Assembly: GCA_015231755.1 (NCBI GenBank)
Contig: JADGAZ010000011.1
Span: 62,001-126,000 of the forward strand
DNA from: Magnetococcales bacterium
GTDB lineage: Bacteria > Pseudomonadota > Magnetococcia > Magnetococcales > Magnetaquicoccaceae
Reading direction: 5' to 3'
Length of the DNA: 64,000 nucleotides
A program made the position numbers and the translations under genes. Shown one piece after another: positions 1 to 9,624 of the stretch. Positions within the stretch are counted from its first letter, which is position 1. Each line of letters starts with the position of its first letter. The notes under the pieces are model-generated. The model saw only the letters and a list, made by a program, of their open reading frames with translations. It ran no database searches and was not told the DNA's origin.

Positions 1-70
1 CCATAACCAATGATCGCCATCAATACGACAACAACACCATTCATCGCAACGCATTCAAGGATAACGCCCC

Positions 71-904
71 ATGTCTGACCTGGCCCGAGGGGATACCGAA
101 TATCTGGTCTTTTCCGCCAATCAAGGCCGGTACGGGGTTGCGCATCACGCGGTGGTGGCCATCATCGATGTGCCGGAACACACCGACATGCCCGGCATGC
201 CCCCGGAAGTGCGGGGATTGATTGTCCATCAGGGGCGCAGCATCCCTTTGTTCGATCTGCGGGTCTGTTTCGGAGAGAAAACCCGCCTGCAAGAGACCCA
301 GGAACTGGTGGCAAACATGATCCAACGCAAACAGGATCACATCAACTGGCTTTCGCAACTCAAGTTCGAGGTGTTCAGCAACAAGGCCATCACGGTGCAA
401 ACCAACCCGGAACTGTGCGCCTTCGGCCAGTGGTACAAAAATTTCAAAACCGACAATCTCAATCTCAACGCCCATATGCAGCATTTCGACGATCCCCACC
501 GGCAGATCCATCGCATTGCCGAAGAAGCCTCGACCTTGATGGAGCAAGGACGCCTCGAAGAGGCCAAAAGCCTGATCCATCTGACCGAAAAAGGCACCTT
601 GTTGCGACTGGTGGAACTGTTCGACGGGGTGGCCGAACAGGTCAAGCAATATCTGCTGGAATATACCGTCATTTTTGGGGTCGGGGAGACGCAATTCGCC
701 CTGGCAACGGACAAGATCAACTTCTTTGGCCGCCTGGATCCCATCGAAAAACTCGCCCCGGACGAAATCAAAGGCAACAAATATGATTTCATTCATTCCA
801 TCGGGCACAGAAAAACCGAAAGCAAAGTGCCGGAAAAACCGGTCCTGCTCCTGGACATGGATCGTTTCGTGCGCCAATATCCTTTCCTGCGCGCCCACAC
901 GTAA
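71..904 (+). CDS. CheW-like coupling protein interrupted by a zinc-binding CZB domain
   Basis: The 277-residue protein begins like a CheW scaffold (residues about 8-68, ending in an IPLFDLR strand) and resumes CheW-like sequence at about residue 205 (YTVIFGVGETQFAL, then LLLDMDRF near the end). Between them lies a chemoreceptor zinc-binding (CZB) segment with the expected ligand pattern: H90 before W93, C116 in CAFGQWY, and H143 and H147 in PHRQIH. CZB domains bind zinc through three His and one Cys and are known as sensors of zinc or oxidants, usually at the C-terminus of chemoreceptors or in diguanylate cyclases. Here the domain would modulate the receptor-CheA coupler directly; that role is inference. 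The start is supported by AAGGA at 57-61, nine bases upstream. It converges on the large chemotaxis operon. Confidence 0.88.
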   Translation: MSDLARGDTEYLVFSANQGRYGVAHHAVVAIIDVPEHTDMPGMPPEVRGLIVHQGRSIPLFDLRVCFGEKTRLQETQELVANMIQRKQDHINWLSQLKFEVFSNKAITVQTNPELCAFGQWYKNFKTDNLNLNAHMQHFDDPHRQIHRIAEEASTLMEQGRLEEAKSLIHLTEKGTLLRLVELFDGVAEQVKQYLLEYTVIFGVGETQFALATDKINFFGRLDPIEKLAPDEIKGNKYDFIHSIGHRKTESKVPEKPVLLLDMDRFVRQYPFLRAHT

Positions 905-916
905 CCGACGACTACA

Positions 917-957
917 CACCAGGGCCAAGGAGAAACAAACACTCCCCGGCCCTGGTG
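917..957. terminator. Hairpin between convergent genes, probable bidirectional terminator
   Basis: CACCAGGGCC at 917-926 pairs perfectly with GGCCCTGGTG at 948-957 around a 21-base loop. It sits exactly between the converging ends of the CheW-CZB gene and the HD-GYP gene. There is no long U tract on either strand, so termination strength is uncertain. Confidence 0.55.
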
Positions 958-973
958 GCATTCTCTTCGGTCT

Positions 974-3010
974 TCACGCCACGTTGTCGAGCTGTTCCGG
1001 CAACAGGTAACGCTTGGCATACTCCTGACCCACGCCGCTGTTTTGCAACAACGCGACCAGATCCGGATCGATGTGGCCATCCTTGACCATGAATGACATG
1101 ATCTTCATCGCCTCGCTCAAGGTCTTGGCCTTCTTGTAGGGACGGTCACAGGCGGTCAACGCCTCGAAGACATCCGCCACCGCCAGGATGCGGGCCGGAA
1201 TCGGAATCTGTGCGGCGGTCAACTGCCGGGGATAACCCTTGCCATTGAGGGTTTCGTGATGGGATCCGGCATATTCGGGCACCCGCTGCAAACCCTTGGG
1301 AAAAGGCAAACGGTTCAACATCTGATAGGTCTGGATCACATGGTCGGAGATCTTGAAACGATCTTCGGGGGTCAAGGTGCCGCGGGAGATGGCCAGATTG
1401 TAAATCTCGCCCCGATTGTACAACGCCTCGGGGACAGAAATCTTGAACTGCATGGGATTGTCCCCGAACGGATTGGCATCGCCACGGGGAATGACCTGCT
1501 CCGGACGGTCGGCCAGCAGACACTCTTCCACCGGCGGCGGCTGTCTGCCATGGGGTTGCCGCAACAACGCCTCTTCCTGGGAGATGCCGAGCCAGTCGTC
1601 GAAATGGCGCATCCAGCGTCGCTGGGCGATCTCCTTGAGGCGGGCCACCCGCTGATCGCTCATGAACTCGCCCCCCACGTTGCACTCCGCCACGAAGGCG
1701 AACTCCTCTTGCAGGGTCTGACGGGCAGAGGCCAACTCTTGATCCAGCCGCTCCACCGGGACGGTTCCCGCCGCCCGCTGTTGCCAGTAGTGAATCTCCG
1801 CATCCCGCCACAACACCTCGAAGCGGGTACGCACCTCGTGAATGCGGTTGTAGACCGTCTCCAGCTTGGTGGCCTTGTCCACCACCGCCTCGGGAGTGGT
1901 CACTTTGCCGCAGTCGTGCAGCAAGGCGCTGAAACGAAACTCCCGCCACTCCTCCTCGTCGGCGAAACGGAAATGGGCAAACGGGCCTTCGTTCTGGTCG
2001 CAGACCGCCTGTCCCAGCATCTGGGCCAGCACGTTGACCCGGGCGTTGTGGCCCCCGGTATAGGGGGATTTGGCATCCACGGCAACCGAGATGACCTCCA
2101 CAAAAGAGTCCATCAACTTGCGTTGCGACGAAATGAGCTGCTGATTGGAAAGGGCGATGGCCGCCTGGGAAGCCAACGCCTCGACAAAGGATTGGCTCTC
2201 TTTGGAGAACGCCACCACTTCGTCCACACCCGGGGTCCGGGCATTCATCAGTTGCAGCACCCCGACCACCTCCTCCCCACGGGGCAACAGCGGCACCATG
2301 AGCAGGGTACGCGACTCGTAACCCACCGCCTTGTCGAAACGACGGATGGTGGCAAACTGGGGATCGGTTTCCGCGACGACATCCGCCACGTTGATGGTGA
2401 TCCGTTGGTGGGCCACCCGGGTCACGATGTGGTCCAGATTGGGTTGCCCATCCTTGACCATCGACAGACCGGGAAACACAATCGGACGACCGCTTTCGCC
2501 CCCAAGGAACATGTTCAGGCTTTTGACCCGAATGATCTTGATGATCAACCGATTGTCCGGCGTGCGGGCATAGAGCATGCCCCAGTCCGCCCCGGAGATT
2601 TCCATGGCTCCCGTCAGGATCAGATCCAACAGATGATCCTCGTTGCGCTCGTTGGAAAGCCCAATCCCCACCTGAACCAGTTGTTCAAGCTTGGCCCGTT
2701 CCCAACTCAACTCCCGGGTCCGTTCCTGAACCTTCAGATCCAGCATGTCGGCGTGTTGGGTCAAAGTCTGATGGGCTTTTTCCAGCTCCGATTGCTGTTG
2801 CTGGATCTGGTCATGGGCCAGCTTGATGCGCTCTTCGTTGCGGTCGCTGTGACGGGTCAGGCGTTGCAACGACTTCAACAGCTTGCGATAAGCCTTGACC
2901 TGAGACTCAAACGCCTCCCGTTCCACCGACTCCCCGGCCCCGGCCAACACCCGCTCCGCCTGTTGCAGCGCGAGACTCTCTTCCAAAAAAGCATCAAACG
3001 GTTGCGTCAT
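974..3010 (-). CDS. GAF/HD-GYP protein, predicted cyclic-di-GMP phosphodiesterase
   Basis: The 678-residue cytoplasmic protein has an N-terminal helical/coiled-coil segment (about 20-110), a GAF sensor domain (about 115-290) and a C-terminal HD-GYP domain. The metal-site residues are visible: H365-D366 in LLHDCGK, an HHE triad and G592-Y593-P594 in GKGYP. HD-GYP enzymes hydrolyse c-di-GMP. The HD and GYP motifs lie about 228 residues apart because of a charged insertion (about 385-535), longer than in typical family members. I chose ATG at 3010 over an upstream in-frame TTG. The gene is the last of the chemotaxis/Sia operon, 26 bases after siaC, where the pseudomonad siaABCD operon would have a diguanylate cyclase. 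No transmembrane segment is seen, so its input is probably the GAF ligand or SiaC. Confidence 0.9.
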   Translation of the reverse strand: MTQPFDAFLEESLALQQAERVLAGAGESVEREAFESQVKAYRKLLKSLQRLTRHSDRNEERIKLAHDQIQQQQSELEKAHQTLTQHADMLDLKVQERTRELSWERAKLEQLVQVGIGLSNERNEDHLLDLILTGAMEISGADWGMLYARTPDNRLIIKIIRVKSLNMFLGGESGRPIVFPGLSMVKDGQPNLDHIVTRVAHQRITINVADVVAETDPQFATIRRFDKAVGYESRTLLMVPLLPRGEEVVGVLQLMNARTPGVDEVVAFSKESQSFVEALASQAAIALSNQQLISSQRKLMDSFVEVISVAVDAKSPYTGGHNARVNVLAQMLGQAVCDQNEGPFAHFRFADEEEWREFRFSALLHDCGKVTTPEAVVDKATKLETVYNRIHEVRTRFEVLWRDAEIHYWQQRAAGTVPVERLDQELASARQTLQEEFAFVAECNVGGEFMSDQRVARLKEIAQRRWMRHFDDWLGISQEEALLRQPHGRQPPPVEECLLADRPEQVIPRGDANPFGDNPMQFKISVPEALYNRGEIYNLAISRGTLTPEDRFKISDHVIQTYQMLNRLPFPKGLQRVPEYAGSHHETLNGKGYPRQLTAAQIPIPARILAVADVFEALTACDRPYKKAKTLSEAMKIMSFMVKDGHIDPDLVALLQNSGVGQEYAKRYLLPEQLDNVA

Positions 3011-3035
3011 GACCAATCCCGATCAAAAGCAAAAA

Positions 3036-3419
3036 TTATTCCTTGGGAATCATCACAAACGTGGCATGTTCCAGATCCTCGGAAAACTCTTCGCCCAACT
3101 CCTCCATGTTGGAATCGTCGGGGGCGAAAAACCAGCCGATGGTGACAGTATTGCCCGCCTCGGCGGCCTCGTCGAGCATCTCGAACAGACCCATGACAAT
3201 CTTGGCCGTGGTACTGTTGAAATAGATCAGGTCGAAATTGAACTGGATGGTAGCCCCCTGGGCGCCACTCAGATACTCCTTCAACTGACCGATCAACGGC
3301 CCAAAGAACTTGTTGACATCCTCCGGATAAGACTCGCCGACAATGCTGAACGTCCCGGCGGCAAAGTCAAAATCGATTCCGGGGGAACGCTTGGTGGGTT
3401 CAATCTTGATATTTTCCAT
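3036..3419 (-). CDS. siaC: SiaC-family regulatory phosphoprotein (DUF1987)
   Basis: This 127-residue protein matches the SiaC family: a small alpha/beta protein with FDFAAGTFSIVGESYPEDV near the start and the phospho-site region YFNSTTAK in the middle. In Pseudomonas aeruginosa, SiaC is phosphorylated by SiaB and dephosphorylated by the PP2C phosphatase SiaA, and unphosphorylated SiaC binds and activates the diguanylate cyclase SiaD. The Ser/Thr cluster of YFNSTTAK is the likely phosphoacceptor by position; that is inferred. The ATG at 3419 has GGAG six to nine bases upstream and is preferred over a TTG twelve bases earlier. It follows siaB by 17 bases and precedes an HD-GYP gene, so its partner here may be a phosphodiesterase. 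Confidence 0.88.
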   Translation of the reverse strand: MENIKIEPTKRSPGIDFDFAAGTFSIVGESYPEDVNKFFGPLIGQLKEYLSGAQGATIQFNFDLIYFNSTTAKIVMGLFEMLDEAAEAGNTVTIGWFFAPDDSNMEELGEEFSEDLEHATFVMIPKE

Positions 3420-3436
3420 AGACAGCTCCAATCGTA

Positions 3437-3991
3437 TTATAGGTGGGCTTTCAAGACAAAATAGGAGAGTTCCTGATCGATCTCCAGGAAATCAAATTCA
3501 AATCCCCGGGAGGCCATCCGGGCGATATCCACAAAACCGACCCCGGCCCCCTTGCTGCCTTCCGGAACCTGACCTTTCAGGATCTCTTTGTGCATGGCCT
3601 TGAGTCCCATCCGGTCCAGACCCCGGATGTGATCGAGTCCCTGACGCAACCGTTCCACATCCCGACGCTTGATGGCATTGGCGCTCAACACATAGTGTCC
3701 TTCCGCGCCCCGACCCACCGCCAGCATGCCATGGCGCAGATCCACCGGACGCTCATCCACACACCCTTCCTGGTTTTCGGCAGAGTAGCGGATGATGTTT
3801 TGCACCTGCTCGACAAACAGGCTGAACAGACCACGGGCCACCGGACGTTCGGTGTTGTCCAGCTCCAGCTTGTCCATCACCGTATCGCCGATGGCGGACA
3901 GCACCTTTTCCGTCACATAACCACAATAATAAAACAGCACACCACCCCGAATCATTTCCTGACGCAGCAGCAGGATTTCCCTGGATTCCAT
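3437..3991 (-). CDS. siaB: SiaB-family serine/threonine kinase
   Basis: The 184-residue protein resembles the SiaB family of small single-domain kinases with a divergent GHKL-type fold, as seen from the segments GGVLFYYCGYVTEKVL and ARGLFSLFVEQVQNIIRYSAEN. Its expected role is to phosphorylate SiaC and so oppose the PP2C phosphatase encoded just upstream. The phosphatase stop codon overlaps a GTG at 3997. I prefer the ATG at 3991, which has GAGG about eight bases upstream, but either start gives a coupled gene. The protein has no membrane segment and no fused sensor, so the signal must come through its partners. Family assignment rests on remembered sequence features rather than a search. Confidence 0.82.
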   Translation of the reverse strand: MESREILLLRQEMIRGGVLFYYCGYVTEKVLSAIGDTVMDKLELDNTERPVARGLFSLFVEQVQNIIRYSAENQEGCVDERPVDLRHGMLAVGRGAEGHYVLSANAIKRRDVERLRQGLDHIRGLDRMGLKAMHKEILKGQVPEGSKGAGVGFVDIARMASRGFEFDFLEIDQELSYFVLKAHL

Positions 3992-3993
3992 TG

Positions 3994-5319
3994 TCACGCC
4001 TCGCCCCTGATCGCATCCGTTTCACACCCCATGGGATCCATACGCAACCGGAACCCCACCACCGACACATCGTCACGTCGCGACTCTTCGCCTTGATGTT
4101 CCAGGAGATGTTTACGAATCATCGCTTTTTGTTCTTCCATGGCTTTTTCGCCAATCCGACCCAGCAATTCCAGCAAACGCACCTTGCCAAAACCTCGACG
4201 CACTGCGCTGCCCACCTGATCGATCAACCCATCGGAACTCATATAATAACGCATACCCGGAGTCACCTCCACATCCACCTGGGCGAACTCCTGGGCAAAC
4301 GGCACCCGACGATAACCAATGCCCTTCTTGTCCCCCTTCACCTCGAAAGGCGCGCCGCCCACCGGACAGACAAACAGGGAAAACCGGGCACCGGCATACT
4401 GCAAACGGGTCTGACCTCGGGTCAGGTAACACAGCCCCAGCTCCATACCATCATCCGACTCGCCCAAAGCGGTATCCTGTTTCAAGGTGATCTGCACCAA
4501 CTGGTGGGTTCGGGACAACAGTCGACCCAATTCACCGGGGGGAATCTCGCTGCACGCCCGATCAAAGGCACCGGTGACGATCAGGGTCATGAAGGCTCCG
4601 GGAACGCCATGGCCGGTGCAATCCCCCAGGGCGAACAGCACGCCGTCGCCCCAAGGGCGGCACCAGTAGATGTCCCCCCCTACCATGTCCCGGGGATCCC
4701 AGAAAATGAAATGATCCTCGAAGATCCGGATCAGAATCTCCGGATTGGGCAGAATCGAACGCTGAATGTTGCTGGCGTAAAGAATGCTCTCCTCGATCAC
4801 CCCGAAGGCTTCAGCCAGACTGTCCCGGGTTTTTTCCAGCTCCGCATGGGTGATGCGCAACTCGCCGAAAGCCCGATCCACCTCTTCCTTGGCCTGACGC
4901 AAAATCTCGGCGCGCTTGCGGGTCTCCTTGAAATGCTGACGCATCACCAGCAGATTGCGCAACCGGGTGACGAACTCCACATTATCGATGGGCTTGTTGA
5001 GAAAGTCGGTGGCCCCTTCCTGCAACGCCATGTAACGCACGGTCTGGGCATCCGAACCCGTCACCATGACAATGGGAATCTCCCCCCGATCCGGCAGGGC
5101 GCGGAAGGCTTCGATGAAACCCAACCCATTCATCACCGGCATGATGTAATCGACAATCACCAGATCCGCCTCCTCCCCGGCGCACCACGCCAACGCCTGG
5201 AGAGGATCGGTGAAAGGGATCGGTTCACAGCCGTCCACGGTCTGAATCAGACGCGCCAGCAGGGTCAGGACACTGCGGCTATCGTCGATCACCACGATAC
5301 GGAAAATTTCATCACTCAT
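3994..5319 (-). CDS. Response regulator with PP2C-type (SpoIIE/RsbU-like) phosphatase output
   Basis: Residues 1-120 form a CheY-like receiver with the acidic pocket D12-D13, phosphoacceptor D57 in IVDYIMP and a conserved lysine in LNKPID. A coiled-coil linker (about 130-210) leads to a SpoIIE-type PP2C domain with the metal-binding aspartates in MVGGDIYW and GDCTGHGVPGA. The protein is 441 residues. It is the likely SiaA equivalent that dephosphorylates SiaC, but the membrane HAMP sensor of pseudomonad SiaA is replaced by a receiver, so CheA could be its phosphodonor (inference). The ATG at 5319 lies seven bases after the cheB stop, and the gene ends over the siaB start, consistent with translational coupling. 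Confidence 0.9.
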   Translation of the reverse strand: MSDEIFRIVVIDDSRSVLTLLARLIQTVDGCEPIPFTDPLQALAWCAGEEADLVIVDYIMPVMNGLGFIEAFRALPDRGEIPIVMVTGSDAQTVRYMALQEGATDFLNKPIDNVEFVTRLRNLLVMRQHFKETRKRAEILRQAKEEVDRAFGELRITHAELEKTRDSLAEAFGVIEESILYASNIQRSILPNPEILIRIFEDHFIFWDPRDMVGGDIYWCRPWGDGVLFALGDCTGHGVPGAFMTLIVTGAFDRACSEIPPGELGRLLSRTHQLVQITLKQDTALGESDDGMELGLCYLTRGQTRLQYAGARFSLFVCPVGGAPFEVKGDKKGIGYRRVPFAQEFAQVDVEVTPGMRYYMSSDGLIDQVGSAVRRGFGKVRLLELLGRIGEKAMEEQKAMIRKHLLEHQGEESRRDDVSVVGFRLRMDPMGCETDAIRGEA

Positions 5320-5326
5320 GTCCGCT

Positions 5327-6897
<1,571 letters not shown>

Positions 6898-6933
6898 GGG
6901 CCTTTCCCCACGGGGAGAACCCGGTGGTCGGAC

Positions 6934-9126
6934 TCAGTATTTCTGGAAATGTTCATCGTCATCGTCGAGATCCAACGTATACCCCTTGGATTTGCCACCC
7001 CCCGATGACAACAATTTACGCCCACTCTCCTTGCCCGCGCCTCTCCGACCACTCGTGCGCCCCGGAGCGGGCAAGGCCCTTTCGGGTCGATGCATCCAAC
7101 CTGTCGGGATCGCGGCGGGAACCCGGCTGCTATCGTCCAAATGAAAATAGGAGATGGTGTGTTGCAACTGTTCCGCCTGCCCGGTCAACTCCTCCGAGGT
7201 GGTGGACATCTGTTCGGCGGCGGCGGCATTCATCTGGATCACCTTGTCCAACTGCTGAATGGCGCTGTTGATCTGGGAGGCTCCGATATCCTGCTCGCGA
7301 CAGGCCGAGGAGATCTCCTCCACCAACGCGGCGGTTTTCTTGATGTCCGGCACCAGACGGGTGAGCATGTCGCCGGCGGCCTGAGCCACCTTGAGGGTGT
7401 TGGTGGACAAGGCACCGATTTCGGCGGCGGCGGTCTGGCTGCGTTCGGCCAGTTTGCGCACCTCGCTGGCCACCACCGCGAAGCCCTTGCCGTGTTCTCC
7501 GGCGCGGGCCGCCTCCACGGCGGCGTTGAGGGCCAACAGATCGGTCTGACGGGCAATCTCTTGCACGATGGTGATCTTTTCGGCAATGGTCTGCATGGCC
7601 GACACCGCCTTGGCGACCGCCTCACCGCTCTGCTGGGCGCTTTCGGAGGCCTTGGCGGCGATACGCTCGGTCTGACCGGCGTTTTCGGCGTTCTGTTTGA
7701 TGTTGGAGGCCATCTGTTCCATGGACGAGGAAGCCTCCTCCGCCGAAGCCGCCTGTTCGCTGGCCCCCTGGCTCAACTGCTCGGAACTGGCCGCCAACTG
7801 CTGGCTGCCCATGGAGACCGCGCTGGAAGCGGTGAAAGCGTCGGTGACCACGGTGCGCAACCGCTCCACCATGGTTTCCAGGGCGATGCCCAACACATCC
7901 TGCTCGGACAAACGGCTGGGCTTGACGGTCAGGTTGCCCTTGGCAATCTCGTCGGCCAGACCGGCGGTCACCTTGAGATTGGCCGACATGAGGTTGAGGG
8001 CGGTCACCAGATCCCGCATTTCGTCGTTGGTGGTGGCGGCGATATTGCTGGACAGATCCCCTTTGGCCACGGCGTTGGCCAGATCCACAGCCCGACGCAG
8101 ATTGGTACTGATGGTCGAAGAGATCCAGGAACCCACCAAAATGGAGATGATCAGCGCGACAATCAGCAGCATAATCATGACCACACGGGCACTTTGATAG
8201 CTCTCCTCCGCATCCATCTCCACGGTTTTGCCATCTTCCCGCACCTGAGCGATCAACTCGTTCAAGCTGTTTTCCGCCGCCACCCGAGACGTTTGGCCCT
8301 CACCACTGAGCAACATAAAGGCTTTGATGTCGCTGTTGATGGCACCAATGATACGCACCTGCTCGGCAATCTGATCAAACTTGCGGTAATTGTCCGCCAT
8401 GCTGTCATACAAATGGGACTGGTCTCCCTTGAGCAACACACGCAATTCGGGGAGATGTTGCCGGATCTCCTCACGCCACCCATCGACATCCCGCACCTGT
8501 TTGGCGATATCCTGTTCGCTGTCAAGCAGAATGATATTTTTCTCCGCCCGATGAATCATCAACACATTGGCAAGAATACGACTGGCCAGAACCAACTCCT
8601 GACCGGAGGATGCGCTTTTGGGATCTGCTTTCAAGGAAAGAATCGCATTCAGGGAGGCGACCACCGCATCCGCCGCCTTGCGTCCCTCACCCATCGACAT
8701 GTTGCGGGCCTTGTTGTTGCTGTTCTGCAGGCTCATTTTCCGCACCTGCTCGGACACCTCGATATATTTTTTCCAGGTTGTCACGAACATATCCAGCTTG
8801 GGACGGGTTTTTTCGTTCAACAGCGGGGGAAGCTTGTGAATGTATTCCTCGATCTCCAGATTGATTTTCTTCATCTGTTCGACGAAATCGGCCTTGGACT
8901 CGTCCGTGGGGGCAATGATGATATCCCGTTCCCGTCGGGAGTATTGAGAAGAGCGCAACAGCAATTGGTTGACATGGGATCGGGCCACGGATTGCACGCT
9001 GACCAGTTCATGGGTCGCATGATTGAGATTGCCAAGACGCCACAGCCCCACCCCGGCAATGGCGGCCGCCATCAGAATCAATACCAGAAACGCCATAGCC
9101 AATTTGAACTTGATCAGAACACGCAT
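6934..9126 (-). CDS. Methyl-accepting chemotaxis protein with tandem helical sensor modules and a docking tail
   Basis: The 730-residue receptor has a first membrane helix at about 8-29, a periplasmic all-helical region (about 30-312) and a second membrane helix at about 315-338. The periplasmic region looks like two four-helix-bundle modules in tandem, because two similar stretches ([14 protein letters not shown] and [13 protein letters not shown]) recur about 120 residues apart. Two HAMP-like linkers follow, then the signalling domain with its hairpin tip near [18 protein letters not shown]. The C-terminal tail is basic, then acidic, and ends HFQKY, which fits the CheR/CheB docking pattern x-aromatic-x-x-aromatic. 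GAGGG lies nine bases before the ATG. The ligand cannot be told from sequence. Confidence 0.93.
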   Translation of the reverse strand: MRVLIKFKLAMAFLVLILMAAAIAGVGLWRLGNLNHATHELVSVQSVARSHVNQLLLRSSQYSRRERDIIIAPTDESKADFVEQMKKINLEIEEYIHKLPPLLNEKTRPKLDMFVTTWKKYIEVSEQVRKMSLQNSNNKARNMSMGEGRKAADAVVASLNAILSLKADPKSASSGQELVLASRILANVLMIHRAEKNIILLDSEQDIAKQVRDVDGWREEIRQHLPELRVLLKGDQSHLYDSMADNYRKFDQIAEQVRIIGAINSDIKAFMLLSGEGQTSRVAAENSLNELIAQVREDGKTVEMDAEESYQSARVVMIMLLIVALIISILVGSWISSTISTNLRRAVDLANAVAKGDLSSNIAATTNDEMRDLVTALNLMSANLKVTAGLADEIAKGNLTVKPSRLSEQDVLGIALETMVERLRTVVTDAFTASSAVSMGSQQLAASSEQLSQGASEQAASAEEASSSMEQMASNIKQNAENAGQTERIAAKASESAQQSGEAVAKAVSAMQTIAEKITIVQEIARQTDLLALNAAVEAARAGEHGKGFAVVASEVRKLAERSQTAAAEIGALSTNTLKVAQAAGDMLTRLVPDIKKTAALVEEISSACREQDIGASQINSAIQQLDKVIQMNAAAAEQMSTTSEELTGQAEQLQHTISYFHLDDSSRVPAAIPTGWMHRPERALPAPGRTSGRRGAGKESGRKLLSSGGGKSKGYTLDLDDDDEHFQKY

Positions 9127-9174
9127 CAGGTTACCCTCATCCTCGTTCGTTTTAACGTTGCATCCTTCGTCGGA

Positions 9175-9624
9175 TCAATCCGAGGCGAAGACCCGCTCCA
9201 AATCCAGAACCATCACAAACCGACCCTGACGCCGCCCTACGGCGCGAATGAACTCCGATCGACAACGCATGCCGATACGCGGGATCTCCTCGGACATCAC
9301 CAACTCGAACTCCGCGACCTCATGCACCTTGTCGGCCCGCAAGGCCACCAGAGTCTCTTCTCCGTCGATCTCTTGCTCAATGACCACAAAGCGGCTGTCC
9401 GGAGTGGTGATGGCACCGGTCAGACCGATTTTCATGCCCAGATCCATCAAGGGCACAACCCGACCCCGCACATTGATCAGGCCGTTGACAAACGGACGGG
9501 CCGTGGGCACTCCGGTGACCGGCAACAGATCGAGAATATCGCACACCACATGCACCGGAATGGCGAACAGATCCCCGGCCACCCCGATGATCAAGCTTTT
9601 GAGACTATCGGACGAGGGTTTCAT
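9175..9624 (-). CDS. cheW: Chemotaxis coupling protein CheW (first copy in operon)
   Basis: This 149-residue protein consists of one CheW domain, recognisable from LIIGVAGDLFAIPV at the start, FVNGLINVRGRVVPLMDLG and a closing FVMVLDLERVF. It links receptors to the CheA regulatory domain. Its start overlaps the end of cheA by 20 bases, so translation is probably coupled and the stoichiometry with CheA kept close. It is followed after 48 bases by the chemoreceptor gene. Confidence 0.94.
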   Translation of the reverse strand: MKPSSDSLKSLIIGVAGDLFAIPVHVVCDILDLLPVTGVPTARPFVNGLINVRGRVVPLMDLGMKIGLTGAITTPDSRFVVIEQEIDGEETLVALRADKVHEVAEFELVMSEEIPRIGMRCRSEFIRAVGRRQGRFVMVLDLERVFASD

